A DNA stretch of 23,814 bases, from assembly GCA_025964635.1 (NCBI GenBank), contig JAOPYP010000410.1:1-23814 (forward strand), written 5' to 3'. Position numbers and translations under genes: made by a program. The first letter of the stretch is position 1; each line of letters opens with the position of its first letter. This document shows positions 7,572 to 15,927 of the stretch, in pieces. Below the pieces are notes generated by a model, which was not told where the DNA came from, did no database searches, and worked only from the letters and a program-made list of their open reading frames with translations. This DNA is from Actinomycetes bacterium (GTDB lineage: Bacteria > Actinomycetota > Actinomycetes > Streptosporangiales > Streptosporangiaceae).

Positions 7572-7600
7572 TTGAAGCCAGACGTAACCGGGTGTAGAAA
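7572..7600 (+). promoter_or_regulatory. Possible sigma-70-like promoter for the 178-aa gene
   Basis: TTGAAG (7572-7577) and TAGAAA (7595-7600) are separated by 17 bases in an AT-richer stretch upstream of the GGGAGG ribosome site of the next gene. The -35 is a good match; the -10 lacks the final T. Called from pattern only. Confidence 0.3.
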
Positions 7601-7657
7601 ACGGATCAAGAAAGCACGTTAATGGTTAATTCCTCCGGGGCGGGAGGGGTGTTTGTG

Positions 7658-8191
7658 ATGATTGAGCGGCATTTGCGGGTGATTGCGCCCGGATCCGGGG
7701 CCGGCAGGGGAGGCGCGGCGCGGGGGCCCGCGTCTCCCCGCGGGGCCCTGGACCTGGCCGCCCTGCGGGCGCTGGCCGAGTGCAGCGAGCTGGCGTCGGC
7801 GGTCTCCGGGCTGACCGGCCCGGACGGCGGGCCGCTGCGGGCCGGCCCGGCCGGGGAGCTGGCCCGGGAGATCGCCCGGGCGCTGGTCGAGGCGGGCTTC
7901 GCGGTGCACCGCTGTGCGGGCTGGGACCCGCAGCGCCGGGTCGGCGGCGTCTGCGTGCGGCCGGTCCCCGTCCGCGCCGATCCGGCGGGCGCGGGCGGGG
8001 TGATGGTGAGCTGGGCGGTGCATGACCTGATGGCGCTGGACCCCGCCCGCGAGGCGGCGGGCGAGGCCACCCGGGAGATCATGAACATGGCGCTCGCCGA
8101 GATGCTGTTCGCGCTGGGCTACGCGATCCAGCCGTTCGGGACCAGCGGGGTGTGGATGGCGACCGGCCGCCGGGCGGAGCAGGAGGCCTAG
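7658..8191 (+). CDS. Hypothetical protein, 178 aa
   Basis: I do not recognise this protein. Codon bias is typical of the region and a ribosome site GGGAGG (7642-7647) precedes the ATG at 7658 by ten bases; GTG 7655 (seven bases) is the alternative, and the longer frame from 7622 has no site. The N-terminal 25 residues are Gly/Ala/Arg-rich and probably disordered. The rest looks like a compact alpha/beta domain: a helix (LAALRALAECSELASAV), strand-like RVGGVCVRPVPV and GVMVSWAVHDLM, and a C-terminal helix (REIMNMALAEMLFALGYAI) ending in GVWMAT. There is no signal peptide, membrane segment or obvious catalytic motif; the two cysteines (at HRCAG and GVCVR) are not a metal motif. Its stop shares CTAG (8188-8191) with the convergent lipase-like gene. 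Confidence 0.75.
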   Translation: MIERHLRVIAPGSGAGRGGAARGPASPRGALDLAALRALAECSELASAVSGLTGPDGGPLRAGPAGELAREIARALVEAGFAVHRCAGWDPQRRVGGVCVRPVPVRADPAGAGGVMVSWAVHDLMALDPAREAAGEATREIMNMALAEMLFALGYAIQPFGTSGVWMATGRRAEQEA

Positions 8192-9003
8192 CCACAGTCA
8201 GCGGCGGTCGGCGCGCGGACCGGGCCGGACCCGAGCGCCTGCAGGACCATCGCGGTGACGGCGGGGCTGGTCGGCAGCTGGGAGTGGCTGACCTGCACGG
8301 CCGGGCACACCGACTGGATGGGCACGTTGAGCGCCCCGGCCAGCCGCGCGGAGTCCGGCGGGGTGACGGTCTGGTCGTCGGTGGTCCACAGGGACAGCCA
8401 CCGCGGCCGGGCGGGCACGGCGGTCGCGTCCAGCCGGGTGAGCAGGCTGCTGCCCGGTACCAGCTGCTGGCACGCGACCGGGCACGCGCCGGGCAGGAAC
8501 GCCGTGGCCGCGGAGGCGAGCTGGGCGCCGTGGAACGGGGAGCCCAGGGTAATGACCCGCCGGGCCTTGTGCACGCCGCCGTCCTGCCGGGCCCACACCA
8601 GGGTGGCGACCCCGCCCGCCGAGTAACCGATCACGTCCACCGACGGCGCGCCGCCCCGCAGGGCCCGGTCGACCGCGGCGTTCAGCACGCCCGCGTCGGC
8701 GATCAGGCTGCCGGTGCCGGTGCCCGGCAGATGCAGCACGGTGGCCGCGCGCCCGGTGGCCCGGATCCGGCCCGCCAGCACGGACAGCGACCCCGTGCTC
8801 CCGCCGTACCCGGGGACGAGCAGCACCGGGCCGGGACGGTCTTGCGCTGGGGCGCCGGCGGACGGGGCGTCCTGGCTGGCGCTCCCGCCCGAGCCGAGCA
8901 GGCTGGCCACCACGGCCACCACCACGATCACGGCCGCCATCGAGGCCAGGACGACCACGAAGAGGCGGCGCCGGGGGGAGAGGCGGCGCAAGCCGAGCAT
9001 CAT
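8188..9003 (-). CDS. Membrane-anchored lipase-like alpha/beta hydrolase
   Basis: A 271-aa secreted or anchored serine hydrolase. A basic start (LRRLSPRRR) and one hydrophobic helix (about 14-36) are followed by a Gly/Ser/Pro linker and the catalytic domain. The oxyanion region is LLVPGYGGS, the nucleophile elbow is GYSAGG (Ser128), the acid is probably Asp210 in TTDDQTV, and the base is His240 in SHSQLP. This is the class 2 lipase / triacylglycerol lipase pattern of actinomycetes, which usually hydrolyse esters outside the membrane. Four cysteines (CPVAC; VCPA; C-terminal CG) may form disulfides, which supports export. It begins 61 bp after the end of the other hydrolase on the same strand, so it may be the last gene of the long leftward operon, though no strong ribosome site is visible. 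Confidence 0.85.
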   Translation of the reverse strand: MMLGLRRLSPRRRLFVVVLASMAAVIVVVAVVASLLGSGGSASQDAPSAGAPAQDRPGPVLLVPGYGGSTGSLSVLAGRIRATGRAATVLHLPGTGTGSLIADAGVLNAAVDRALRGGAPSVDVIGYSAGGVATLVWARQDGGVHKARRVITLGSPFHGAQLASAATAFLPGACPVACQQLVPGSSLLTRLDATAVPARPRWLSLWTTDDQTVTPPDSARLAGALNVPIQSVCPAVQVSHSQLPTSPAVTAMVLQALGSGPVRAPTAADCG

Positions 9004-9064
9004 CGGGCCCGGCCCGGCCGGTGCTGGTGAGTCGGCGGCGGGCCCATAGCTGACACGGTACGTC

Positions 9065-9997
9065 TCAGCGCGAGGTGGCCGGGCCAGCCGGCGCTCCCGT
9101 GGTCGAGGCGGACAGTGACCGCGGATCGCGCAGCCGGCAGGTTCCGGCTTCGGCGGCGGCCAGGAAACGGTCCACCGCCTCGTTGAACAGGTGCGGCTCC
9201 TCCAGGTTGGCGGTGTGCCCGGTGCGCGGCAGCACGGCCAGGCCCGCGGCCGGGATCGTGCGCTTGAGCATCAGCGCCACGTCCAGGCAGCTGTCGTCCT
9301 CGTCGCCGGCCAGCACCAGCAGCGGGGTGGCGATCCGGGCCAGTTCATCACGCAGCGCGTAGAGCGACGGGCGGCCCGCCTGGACGCCGCGCATGGTCAG
9401 CGCGGACCCCAGCGCCGAGTGCCCGGCCAGCGCGTCCGCGAACTCCGCCCAGCCGCGCGGGTTCTTGTTCTGGAACTGCACCCGGGCCGGCCCCTCTGCG
9501 TACCAGCGCGCGACCTGCTCAGCCCCGTCGGTCTCGAAGGCCGCCGCGATCGCCTCGCACTCGGCGCGGAACGCGGCCTGGCGGTCCGGGGCCGCGCCGT
9601 AGCCGGCCCCGGCCGCCACCGTGGACAGCACCCGGTCCGGGTGCCGCAGGGTCAGGTGCAGGGCGGCGAAGCCGCCCATGGACAGGCCGGCCGCGTGCGC
9701 GGCCGGTATGCCCAGCCCGTCCAGCACGGCGACCGCGTCGGCCACCGCGCGCTCCTGGGAGTAGGCGGCCGGATCCGCGGGCACCCCGGACGGCGGGTAG
9801 CCGCGTGCCGCGTAGGTCACGCACCGGTAGCGGGCTGAGAAGAACCGGACCTGCGGCTCCCAGCTGCGGTGATCGCCCGCGAACTCGTGCAGGAACAGCA
9901 GCGGGGTACCCCGGCCCGTGCTCTCGGCGTGCAGCCTGACCCCGTCGTCCGTGGTGATGCCCGTGGTCACGGTGCCCGTCGTGGTGATGGTCGTCAT
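9065..9997 (-). CDS. Cytosolic alpha/beta hydrolase (enol-lactonase / deformylase-like)
   Basis: A 310-aa alpha/beta-fold hydrolase without signal peptide. The oxyanion strand is LLFLHEFAGDHRSW, the nucleophile elbow GLSMGG (Ser106), the acid Asp234 in LAGDEDDSC, and the base His261 in RTGHTANLEEP. This is close to the 3-oxoadipate enol-lactonase / meta-cleavage hydrolase group, which also contains N-formylmaleamate deformylase (NicD) of nicotinate breakdown. The start ATG 9997 overlaps the GntR stop by four bases; the open frame upstream is antisense or out of frame to GntR. The N-terminus is Thr/Ile-rich and low complexity. Lying in the Mo-hydroxylase operon, it most likely opens or trims a product of that enzyme, but the bond cleaved is not known. 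Confidence 0.85.
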   Translation of the reverse strand: MTTITTTGTVTTGITTDDGVRLHAESTGRGTPLLFLHEFAGDHRSWEPQVRFFSARYRCVTYAARGYPPSGVPADPAAYSQERAVADAVAVLDGLGIPAAHAAGLSMGGFAALHLTLRHPDRVLSTVAAGAGYGAAPDRQAAFRAECEAIAAAFETDGAEQVARWYAEGPARVQFQNKNPRGWAEFADALAGHSALGSALTMRGVQAGRPSLYALRDELARIATPLLVLAGDEDDSCLDVALMLKRTIPAAGLAVLPRTGHTANLEEPHLFNEAVDRFLAAAEAGTCRLRDPRSLSASTTGAPAGPATSR

Positions 9998-10728
9998 GGG
10001 CTCCCCATGATGTGCTGGTACGTGCCCGCCGCCGCGGCCGCGGGATCGCCGGCCCGGAGCGCGGCCAGGATTTCGTCGTGCTGGCGGGCCGACTCCGCGT
10101 GCGTGCGGGCCACCTTCGGGCCGCCGTGCAGCGACGCCCACAGCAGCCGCATCAGCGACAGCAGCAGCGGGCTGCGCGCGTACTCATACACGGTGAAATG
10201 GAACTCCCGGTTCAGGCCGGCGTAGCGCGGGTCGCCCTGCCCATCAGGTTCGGCGCCGAGCTCCCGCATCTGGTCGTTCAGCTCCTTCAGCCGGGCCAGG
10301 CCGGCCGCGTCGATCTTGCGCGCGGCCAGCGACGCGCCGAGCGACTCCAGCGCCGCGCGGATCTGGAAGTTCTCCTCGACCGGGCCGTCGTCCGGCTCCA
10401 CCACGGTGAACCCGCGGTGCGTGTCGCCGATGACCAGGCCCTCGGACTCCAGCCGGCGCATCGCCTCGCGGACCGGAGTCTGGCTGACCTGGAACCGCTG
10501 GGCCAGGTCCCGCTGCCGCAGCTGCTCGCCGGCCGGCAGCTCCCCGGTGATGATCTGCTCCCGGATGAGCGCCGCCACCATGTCCGTCTTGCTCACGTAG
10601 CCCGGCGCGGGAATGACCCGGCCCGGCCGGCTGCCCGCACTCTGGCTGCCCGTGCTCGGCGTACCCGTGCTCGGCGTGCCCGTGCTCGGCATGCCCGTAC
10701 TCGGCATGCCCGTGCTGGCCGTGGTCAT
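9994..10728 (-). CDS. GntR-family regulator, FCD (FadR/VanR-like) subfamily
   Basis: A 244-aa repressor-type regulator. After a repetitive N-terminal tail (residues 1-35), the winged helix spans about 46-112: VAALIREQIITGELPAGEQLRQRDLAQRF, then QTPVREAMRRLESEGLV and the wing HRGFTVV. The FCD domain follows, with metal-ligand histidines His177 (REFHF), His217 (RQHDEIL) and His239 (YQHIM) in place; the usual Asp position reads Asn. FCD regulators sense small organic acids. ATG 10728 has a good ribosome site (GGAGG, six bases) and overlaps the upstream large-subunit stop. It is the obvious candidate to bind the TGGTATACCA elements at 16.83 and 19.55 kb. A 15-bp repeat encodes (M/T)PSTG units in the tail. 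Confidence 0.93.
   Translation of the reverse strand: MTTASTGMPSTGMPSTGTPSTGTPSTGSQSAGSRPGRVIPAPGYVSKTDMVAALIREQIITGELPAGEQLRQRDLAQRFQVSQTPVREAMRRLESEGLVIGDTHRGFTVVEPDDGPVEENFQIRAALESLGASLAARKIDAAGLARLKELNDQMRELGAEPDGQGDPRYAGLNREFHFTVYEYARSPLLLSLMRLLWASLHGGPKVARTHAESARQHDEILAALRAGDPAAAAAGTYQHIMGSP
10633..10707 (-). repeat. 15-bp tandem repeat in the GntR gene (about five copies)
   Basis: Five head-to-tail 15-base units (consensus on the plus strand CCCGTGCTCGGCGTG, with one- to three-base variants) encode MPSTG, MPSTG, TPSTG, TPSTG and a diverged SQSAG at residues 8-32. Because the unit is a multiple of three, copy-number change would alter only the length of the flexible tail before the winged helix. 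Confidence 0.85.
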
Positions 10729-13061
10729 CTGCCGCCTCCGTTAGTGGCGAGTTCCTGCACCCGGGCCGGGGTGAGCGGCAGCCGCCCGACGCTGCCCGCC
10801 AGGCCCAGCGCGTCCCGCACCGCGCTGGCCAGCACGGCGCCGGCCGCGGACACCCCGCCCTCGCCCGCCCCCCGCACGCCCAGCGGGTTGCCCGGCGCCG
10901 GTGAGTCCTGGGTGATCAGCACGTCGATCGGCGGCACCTCGGCCGCGGTCGGCATCCGGTAGTCCATGAACGTGGCCGACTGCGGCTGCCCGTTCTCGTC
11001 GTAGCAGAACTCCTCGAGCAGCGCGCCGCCGATGCCCTGGGCCGCGCCGCCCCGCAGCTGGCCGGCCACCAGCGCCGGGTTGACCGCCCGCCCCACCTCG
11101 TACGCGACCAGGTACCGCAGGACCTGGACCCCGCCGGTGCCCGGGTCGACGTCGACCACGGCGAGGTGCACCCCGTACGGGTAGGTCATGTGCGCCACCT
11201 CGAAGCGGCGCCGCGCGGACAGCCCGGCCGGCTCCCCGGGCCGCAGGTACGGGCTGGCCGGGGCGGTGGCCCGGGCCACCTCGGCCAGCGTGACGGCCGC
11301 GCCGGGATCACCGCGGACGCTGATCCGGCCGTGCTCGCTGACCAGGTCACCCGGGTCGGCCTCGAGCATCCGCGCGGCGATCTCGGCGGCCCGGTCCCGG
11401 ACCGCGCCCGCGGCCGCGTGCACCGCGCTGCCCGCCACCACCGTGGACCGCGACGCCCACGACCCGCCGCCGAACGGCTGCCGGTCGGTGTCCCCGTTGA
11501 CCACGCTCACCTGGTCCGGGTCCGCCCCCAGCGCGTCCGCGGCGATCTGGGCCAGCACCGTCTCGATGCCCTGGCCCAGCGACGTGCCGCCGGAGAACAC
11601 GTGCACCGCCCCGGTCCGGCTGACCACCACGTCGGCGGTCTCCTGCGGGCCGAGCCCGCTCTTCTCCAGGAACGCGGCCACGCCCAGCCCGCGCAGCCGG
11701 CCAGCCCGGCGGCCCCGCTCCACCTCATCGGGGTACCCGAGCCGGTCCGCTTCCGCCTGGGCCGCCGCCAGCAGCGCGGGGTAGTCGCCGGCATCCAGCA
11801 CCACATCCGTGCCCAGGGTGCTCATCGAGCGCTGGCACGGCAGTTCGTCGGCGCGAAGGAGGTTCCGTGAGCGAATTTCGTTGCGGCTGATTTTCAGCTG
11901 GTGCGCGGCGACGTCGAGCAGCTGCTCGCGCGCGGTGCTGCCCTCGAACCGGCCGGGCGCCCGGTACGTGCCGCACGGGGTCTTGCTGGTCAGCACCACG
12001 CGGACCCGGCCCCGGTAGGCGGGGACCCGGTACGGGCCGGGCAGCATGGCCACGGTCAGCTCGGGCACGATGATCCCGTGGGTACGGCAGTACGCCCCGT
12101 TGTCGTGCACCACGTCGTCGCGCAGCCCGAGGATCCGGCCGCTGGTGTCGAAGGCCGCGGCGATCTGGTGGACCTGCTGCCGGGAGTGGTTCACCGCGAC
12201 CAGGTGCTCGCCGCGGTCCTCCACCCACATCACCGGCCGCCGCAGCGTCCGGGCCAGCCATGGGACCAGGAAGTCCTCCGGGTAGAACTCCCCGCGCGCG
12301 CCGAACCCGCCGCCCGCGTCCACCGCGTGCACGTGGATCAGGGTCTCGTCCATGCCGAGCAGCGTGGCGAGCAGGTCCCGGTTGAACACCGGCACCTTGG
12401 TCATCCCGAAGATCGAGAGCCTGCCGGTGGCCGGGTCGGGGTCGGCGAGCAGGGCCCGCGGCTCCAGCGGGACCGCGCCGTGCCGCCCGATCTCCACCGC
12501 GATCTCCACGATCCGGTCGGCCCGGGCGAACGCCCCGGCCACGTCCCCGTAGCCGAGGGTGAAGTCGGCGGCCACGTTGCCGCCCGGGAACAGCCGCGGG
12601 GCGTCCGGTCCGGCCGCCGCCGCGGCGTCCAGCACCGCGGGCGCCTCGTCGATGTCCAGGTCCACCAGTTCGGCGGCGTCCTCGGCCGCGTACGGGTCCC
12701 CGGCGACCACCACGGCCACCGGCTCGCCCACGTACCGCACCGTGTCCGCGGCCAGCACCGGCTGCAGGTAGTCGCGCAGGTCAGCGTCCTGGACCTGGAG
12801 CCGGACCGGGATGGCCAGCCCGGGCGGCAGGCTGGCCGCGGTCACCACCGTCACCACGCCGTCCGCCCGGGCGGCGTCGTCGGTGCCGATCGAGCGGAGC
12901 CGGCCATGGGCGACCGGGGAGCGCACCAGCCGGGCCCACAGCTGGCCCGGCCGGGCGAAGTCGCCGCCGAACCGGCCCCGGCCGCGGAGCAGCCGGGGGT
13001 CTTCCTTGCGGGCCATGCTCGCCCCGATAGCACCGCGCGGGATGCTCGTGCCGGTGGTCAC
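10725..13061 (-). CDS. Molybdopterin-binding large subunit of a xanthine dehydrogenase-family hydroxylase (second copy)
   Basis: A 778-aa large subunit. Family blocks are present in order: the entry GASMARKEDPRLLRGRGRF, VRYVGEPVAVVVA, the cofactor loop GGGFGAR (250-256), WVEDRGEHL, the active-site loop CGTYRAPGR (363-371), GGTSLGQGIETVLAQIAADALG, GDTD, and the catalytic glutamate in GAGEGG (Glu734). The loop is not the AYxCSFR of form I CO dehydrogenase, so this is a hydroxylase of another organic substrate. The protein takes oxygen from water to hydroxylate a ring carbon and passes electrons to the 2Fe-2S and FAD subunits. Start GTG 13061 overlaps the small-subunit stop (GTGA); the longer frame is antisense-like filler. 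It follows the small subunit, and only one FAD and one Fe-S gene serve both large subunits. Confidence 0.92.
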   Translation of the reverse strand: MTTGTSIPRGAIGASMARKEDPRLLRGRGRFGGDFARPGQLWARLVRSPVAHGRLRSIGTDDAARADGVVTVVTAASLPPGLAIPVRLQVQDADLRDYLQPVLAADTVRYVGEPVAVVVAGDPYAAEDAAELVDLDIDEAPAVLDAAAAAGPDAPRLFPGGNVAADFTLGYGDVAGAFARADRIVEIAVEIGRHGAVPLEPRALLADPDPATGRLSIFGMTKVPVFNRDLLATLLGMDETLIHVHAVDAGGGFGARGEFYPEDFLVPWLARTLRRPVMWVEDRGEHLVAVNHSRQQVHQIAAAFDTSGRILGLRDDVVHDNGAYCRTHGIIVPELTVAMLPGPYRVPAYRGRVRVVLTSKTPCGTYRAPGRFEGSTAREQLLDVAAHQLKISRNEIRSRNLLRADELPCQRSMSTLGTDVVLDAGDYPALLAAAQAEADRLGYPDEVERGRRAGRLRGLGVAAFLEKSGLGPQETADVVVSRTGAVHVFSGGTSLGQGIETVLAQIAADALGADPDQVSVVNGDTDRQPFGGGSWASRSTVVAGSAVHAAAGAVRDRAAEIAARMLEADPGDLVSEHGRISVRGDPGAAVTLAEVARATAPASPYLRPGEPAGLSARRRFEVAHMTYPYGVHLAVVDVDPGTGGVQVLRYLVAYEVGRAVNPALVAGQLRGGAAQGIGGALLEEFCYDENGQPQSATFMDYRMPTAAEVPPIDVLITQDSPAPGNPLGVRGAGEGGVSAAGAVLASAVRDALGLAGSVGRLPLTPARVQELATNGGGR

Positions 13062-13567
13062 GGCATCTCCATGGCCTGCCGCCGCCGGGCGGTCTCCAGG
13101 ACGGCCTCGACGATGCCCTGGTAACCGGTGCACCGGCACAGGTTAGCCGCGACCACCTCACGGATCTGCTGCTCGCTGGGTTCGCCGCCGTCACCGCGGC
13201 CGGCCTGCAGCTCGGCCAGGTAGCCCTCGGCCAGCATCAGGAACCCGGGCGTGCAGAACCCGCACTGGAGGCCGTGCCGGTCGCTGAACGCCTGCTGCAG
13301 GTCGGACAGGTCCTCCCCGTCCGCCAGGCCCTCGACCGTGGCGACGTCCTGGCCGTCCGCCTGCACCCCGAACATCAGGCAGGCCCGGGCGGGCGCGCCG
13401 TCCACCAGCACCGTGCAGGCCCCGCAGATGCCGTGCTCGCAGCCCAGGTGCGTGCCGGTATAGCCGAGGTCGTGCCGGAGCATGTCGGCCAGCGTCCGCC
13501 GCGATTCCACGGCCAGCTCGTGCTCCCGGCCGTTCACCCGGACCCGGATCAGGTGCGTGTCCTTCAT
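13058..13567 (-). CDS. 2Fe-2S small subunit of a xanthine dehydrogenase-family hydroxylase
   Basis: A 169-aa iron-sulfur subunit. The plant-type ferredoxin-like domain gives Cys43, Cys48, Cys51 (CEHGICGAC) and Cys63 for the outer cluster. The helical domain gives Cys102, Cys105 (CGFC) and Cys144, Cys146 (CRC) for the inner cluster near the molybdenum. All eight ligands are present and spacing is normal for CoxS/XdhC-like proteins. ATG 13567 overlaps the stop of the upstream large subunit (ATGA); the frame to 13630 is excluded by that overlap and by family length. It carries electrons from the Mo site to the FAD subunit and may serve both large subunits flanking it. Confidence 0.95.
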   Translation of the reverse strand: MKDTHLIRVRVNGREHELAVESRRTLADMLRHDLGYTGTHLGCEHGICGACTVLVDGAPARACLMFGVQADGQDVATVEGLADGEDLSDLQQAFSDRHGLQCGFCTPGFLMLAEGYLAELQAGRGDGGEPSEQQIREVVAANLCRCTGYQGIVEAVLETARRRQAMEMP

Positions 13568-15927
13568 CCGGCGCTCCGTTCGGCCAGTGGTTCCGGGGCG
13601 AAGAGTGCTGCGTGGATGTCCCAGGGGCACACGGGGATGTGGTCAATCTCGGCGCCGGGCCGGGCATCCCGGAGCGCGTCGTTGACCGCGCTGAGCACCG
13701 CGGCGGGGGCGCCGATGGTGCCGCCCTCGCCCATCCCCTTGGCCCCGGTCTCGCTGAACGCGGACGGGGTCTCCAGGTGGACGACCTCGATGGGGCAGAT
13801 CTCCGCCGCGGTCGGGGCCAGGTAGTCCATCAGGGTGGCGCTGCCCGGCTGCCCGTCCGGGTCGTACCGGACCTGCTCCAGCAGCGCGGCGGCCACGCCC
13901 TGGGTCACCCCGCCGCGGACCTGGCCGTCCACGATCACCGGGTTGATCACCACCCCGCAGTCCTCGACCACCAGGTAGCGGCGGAGCCGGATCTCGCCGG
14001 TGCCCGGGTCGATGGCGACCAGGACCGCGTGGCAGGCGTTGGAGAACGTGCCCGGCGGGTCGAACGTCTCGCGCGCCTCGAGCCCGTACCGCAGCCCCTC
14101 CGGCAGCCGGTGGGCCTGGAAATGGACGATCCGGGCCAGCTCGCCGAGGGGAACGGAGGCGCTGGCGTCGCCACGGACCCGGGCCGCGCCGCCGGCCAGC
14201 TCGATGTCGGCCGCGTTGGCCTCGAGCAGGCGGGCGGCCACCTGGCGGAGCTGGGCGGCGACGCCGTCCGCGGCCCGGCGGGCCGCGCCGCCGCCGATCA
14301 CGATCGAGCGGCTGCCCCAGGTGCCCCAGCCGTAGGAGGCCAGGTCGGTGTCGCCCTGGCGGAGCCTGACCTGGCCGGGATGCACGCCGAGCCGGTCCGC
14401 GACGATCTGGGCGAACGTGGTCTCGTGGCCCTGGCCGTGCCCGCAGGTCCCGGTGGTCACGATGACCTCGCCGGAGGGATCCATCCGGACCGAGGCCGTG
14501 TCGTAGCCGGGGGTCATCCGCATCCGCCGCTGCGACATGGTGGGGGTGCCGTAGGCGGTCCGCTCGGAGAAACAGGAGTAGCCGATGCCGGCCAGCTGGC
14601 CGCCGGCCCGCAGCCGGTCCCGCTCGCCGGGCCAGCCCGACTCGGTGACCCGTTTCTCGGCCAGGTCGAGGGATTCCGCGTAGCTGCCCTCGTCGTAGGT
14701 GATGCCGTTGCAGCTGGTGTAGGGGAACTCGCCGGGGCTGATCATGTTCCGGCGGCGGACCGCCAGCGGGTCCAGCCCCAGCTCCCGGGCCGCCTTCTCC
14801 ATCACGCGCTCCATGACCAGCACCAGCTGCGGCCGGGACACGCCGCGGTAGGGCGCGGTGGGGGCCTTATGGGTGGCGATCGCGCGGCCGCGGGCCCGGT
14901 AGGCGGGCACCTTGTAGATGCCGGGCAGCTCGGTCACGGCCATCAGCGGCTCGACCGCGCAGGTGAACGGGAACGCGGAGTACGCGCCCACGTCACAGTC
15001 GACCTCGGCGGCCAGGCCGAGGATCCGGCCGTCCGGCCCGAACGCGGCGCGGACCTGGTACCGCTGCTCGTGGCCGTGGAACGAGGCGGTCAGGTTCTCC
15101 TGCCGGTCCTCCACCCAGCGGACCGGGCGGCGCAGCCGCATCGCGATCCCGGCCAGGGCGACTTCCTCCCGGCCGGCCACGCACTTCAGCCCGAACCCGC
15201 CGCCCACGTCCGGGGCGATCACCCGGACCCGGTGCTCGGGCACGCCGAACGCCTGGGCCACCGCCGACCGGACCTGGTGCGGGACCTGGGTCGAGACGTG
15301 CATGACGACCTGCTGGTCCCGCTCGTCCCACTCGGCCAGGCAGGCCCGGCCCTCCATCGGCAGCGCGGCCAGCCGGCCGCTGCCCACGGTCGCGGTGACC
15401 ACCGCCGGCGCCGCGGCGAAGACGCCGTCCAGCCGCTCGTCGTCGAACATGGTCAGGTCGACCAGGCAGTTGCCGGGTGCCTGCTGGTGCACCCGGGCCG
15501 CGTCCGGCGCTACGGCGGCGGCCAGGCTGGCCACCACGGGCTGGGGGGACCAGTCCACGCCTACCAGCTCGATCGCGTCCTCGGCGGTGTACGGATCCTC
15601 GGCGAGAACCACGGCCACCGGCTCGCCGACGTGCCGGACCTGGCCGATGGCCAGCAACGGCAGCGGCGTCGGCACGAACTCCGGCCGCTCCAGCACGGCC
15701 AGCAGGGCCGGGTCGCCCAGGTCCGCGGCGGTGAAGGCGGCCGCCACCCCGGGCAGGGCCAGGGCGGCGGAGGTGTCGATGGAGCCCAGGGCCGCGGCCG
15801 CGAACGGGCTGCGCACGAACGCCGCGTGCAGCGTCCCGGTGCGGGCCAGGTCGCCGGTGAACTTGCCCCGGCCCAGCAGCATCCGCCGGTCCTGGGTGCG
15901 GGGCACCGGCGCGCCGACCCAGGTCAT
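13564..15927 (-). CDS. Molybdopterin-binding large subunit of a xanthine dehydrogenase-family hydroxylase (first copy)
   Basis: A 787-aa large subunit. It shows GAPVPRTQDRRMLLGRGKF at the start, HVGEPVAVVLAEDPY, the cofactor loop GGGFGLK (242-248), WVEDRQENL, the active-site loop APYRGVSRP (about 358-366), GHGQGHETTFAQIVADRLG, GDTD, and the catalytic Glu734 in GMGEGG. The YRGVSRP loop resembles the AYRGAGR loop of form II CoxL-like proteins more than the other copy does, so the two large subunits probably have different substrates. Start ATG 15927 overlaps the FAD-subunit stop (ATGA). The long upstream frame to 16497 is a shadow of that gene. Order FAD, large, small is the standard cox-like arrangement. 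Confidence 0.94.
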   Translation of the reverse strand: MTWVGAPVPRTQDRRMLLGRGKFTGDLARTGTLHAAFVRSPFAAAALGSIDTSAALALPGVAAAFTAADLGDPALLAVLERPEFVPTPLPLLAIGQVRHVGEPVAVVLAEDPYTAEDAIELVGVDWSPQPVVASLAAAVAPDAARVHQQAPGNCLVDLTMFDDERLDGVFAAAPAVVTATVGSGRLAALPMEGRACLAEWDERDQQVVMHVSTQVPHQVRSAVAQAFGVPEHRVRVIAPDVGGGFGLKCVAGREEVALAGIAMRLRRPVRWVEDRQENLTASFHGHEQRYQVRAAFGPDGRILGLAAEVDCDVGAYSAFPFTCAVEPLMAVTELPGIYKVPAYRARGRAIATHKAPTAPYRGVSRPQLVLVMERVMEKAARELGLDPLAVRRRNMISPGEFPYTSCNGITYDEGSYAESLDLAEKRVTESGWPGERDRLRAGGQLAGIGYSCFSERTAYGTPTMSQRRMRMTPGYDTASVRMDPSGEVIVTTGTCGHGQGHETTFAQIVADRLGVHPGQVRLRQGDTDLASYGWGTWGSRSIVIGGGAARRAADGVAAQLRQVAARLLEANAADIELAGGAARVRGDASASVPLGELARIVHFQAHRLPEGLRYGLEARETFDPPGTFSNACHAVLVAIDPGTGEIRLRRYLVVEDCGVVINPVIVDGQVRGGVTQGVAAALLEQVRYDPDGQPGSATLMDYLAPTAAEICPIEVVHLETPSAFSETGAKGMGEGGTIGAPAAVLSAVNDALRDARPGAEIDHIPVCPWDIHAALFAPEPLAERSAG

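Noticed and set aside
9065..10141. N-terminal extension of the alpha/beta hydrolase to 10141
   Set aside because: It overlaps GntR in another frame; ATG 9997 overlaps the GntR stop as ATGA, like its neighbours.
10725..15927. Aerobic CO dehydrogenase (form I CoxLMS)
   Set aside because: Neither large subunit has the AYxCSFR loop of form I CoxL; the loops are CGTYRAPGR and YRGVSRP, so another substrate is expected.
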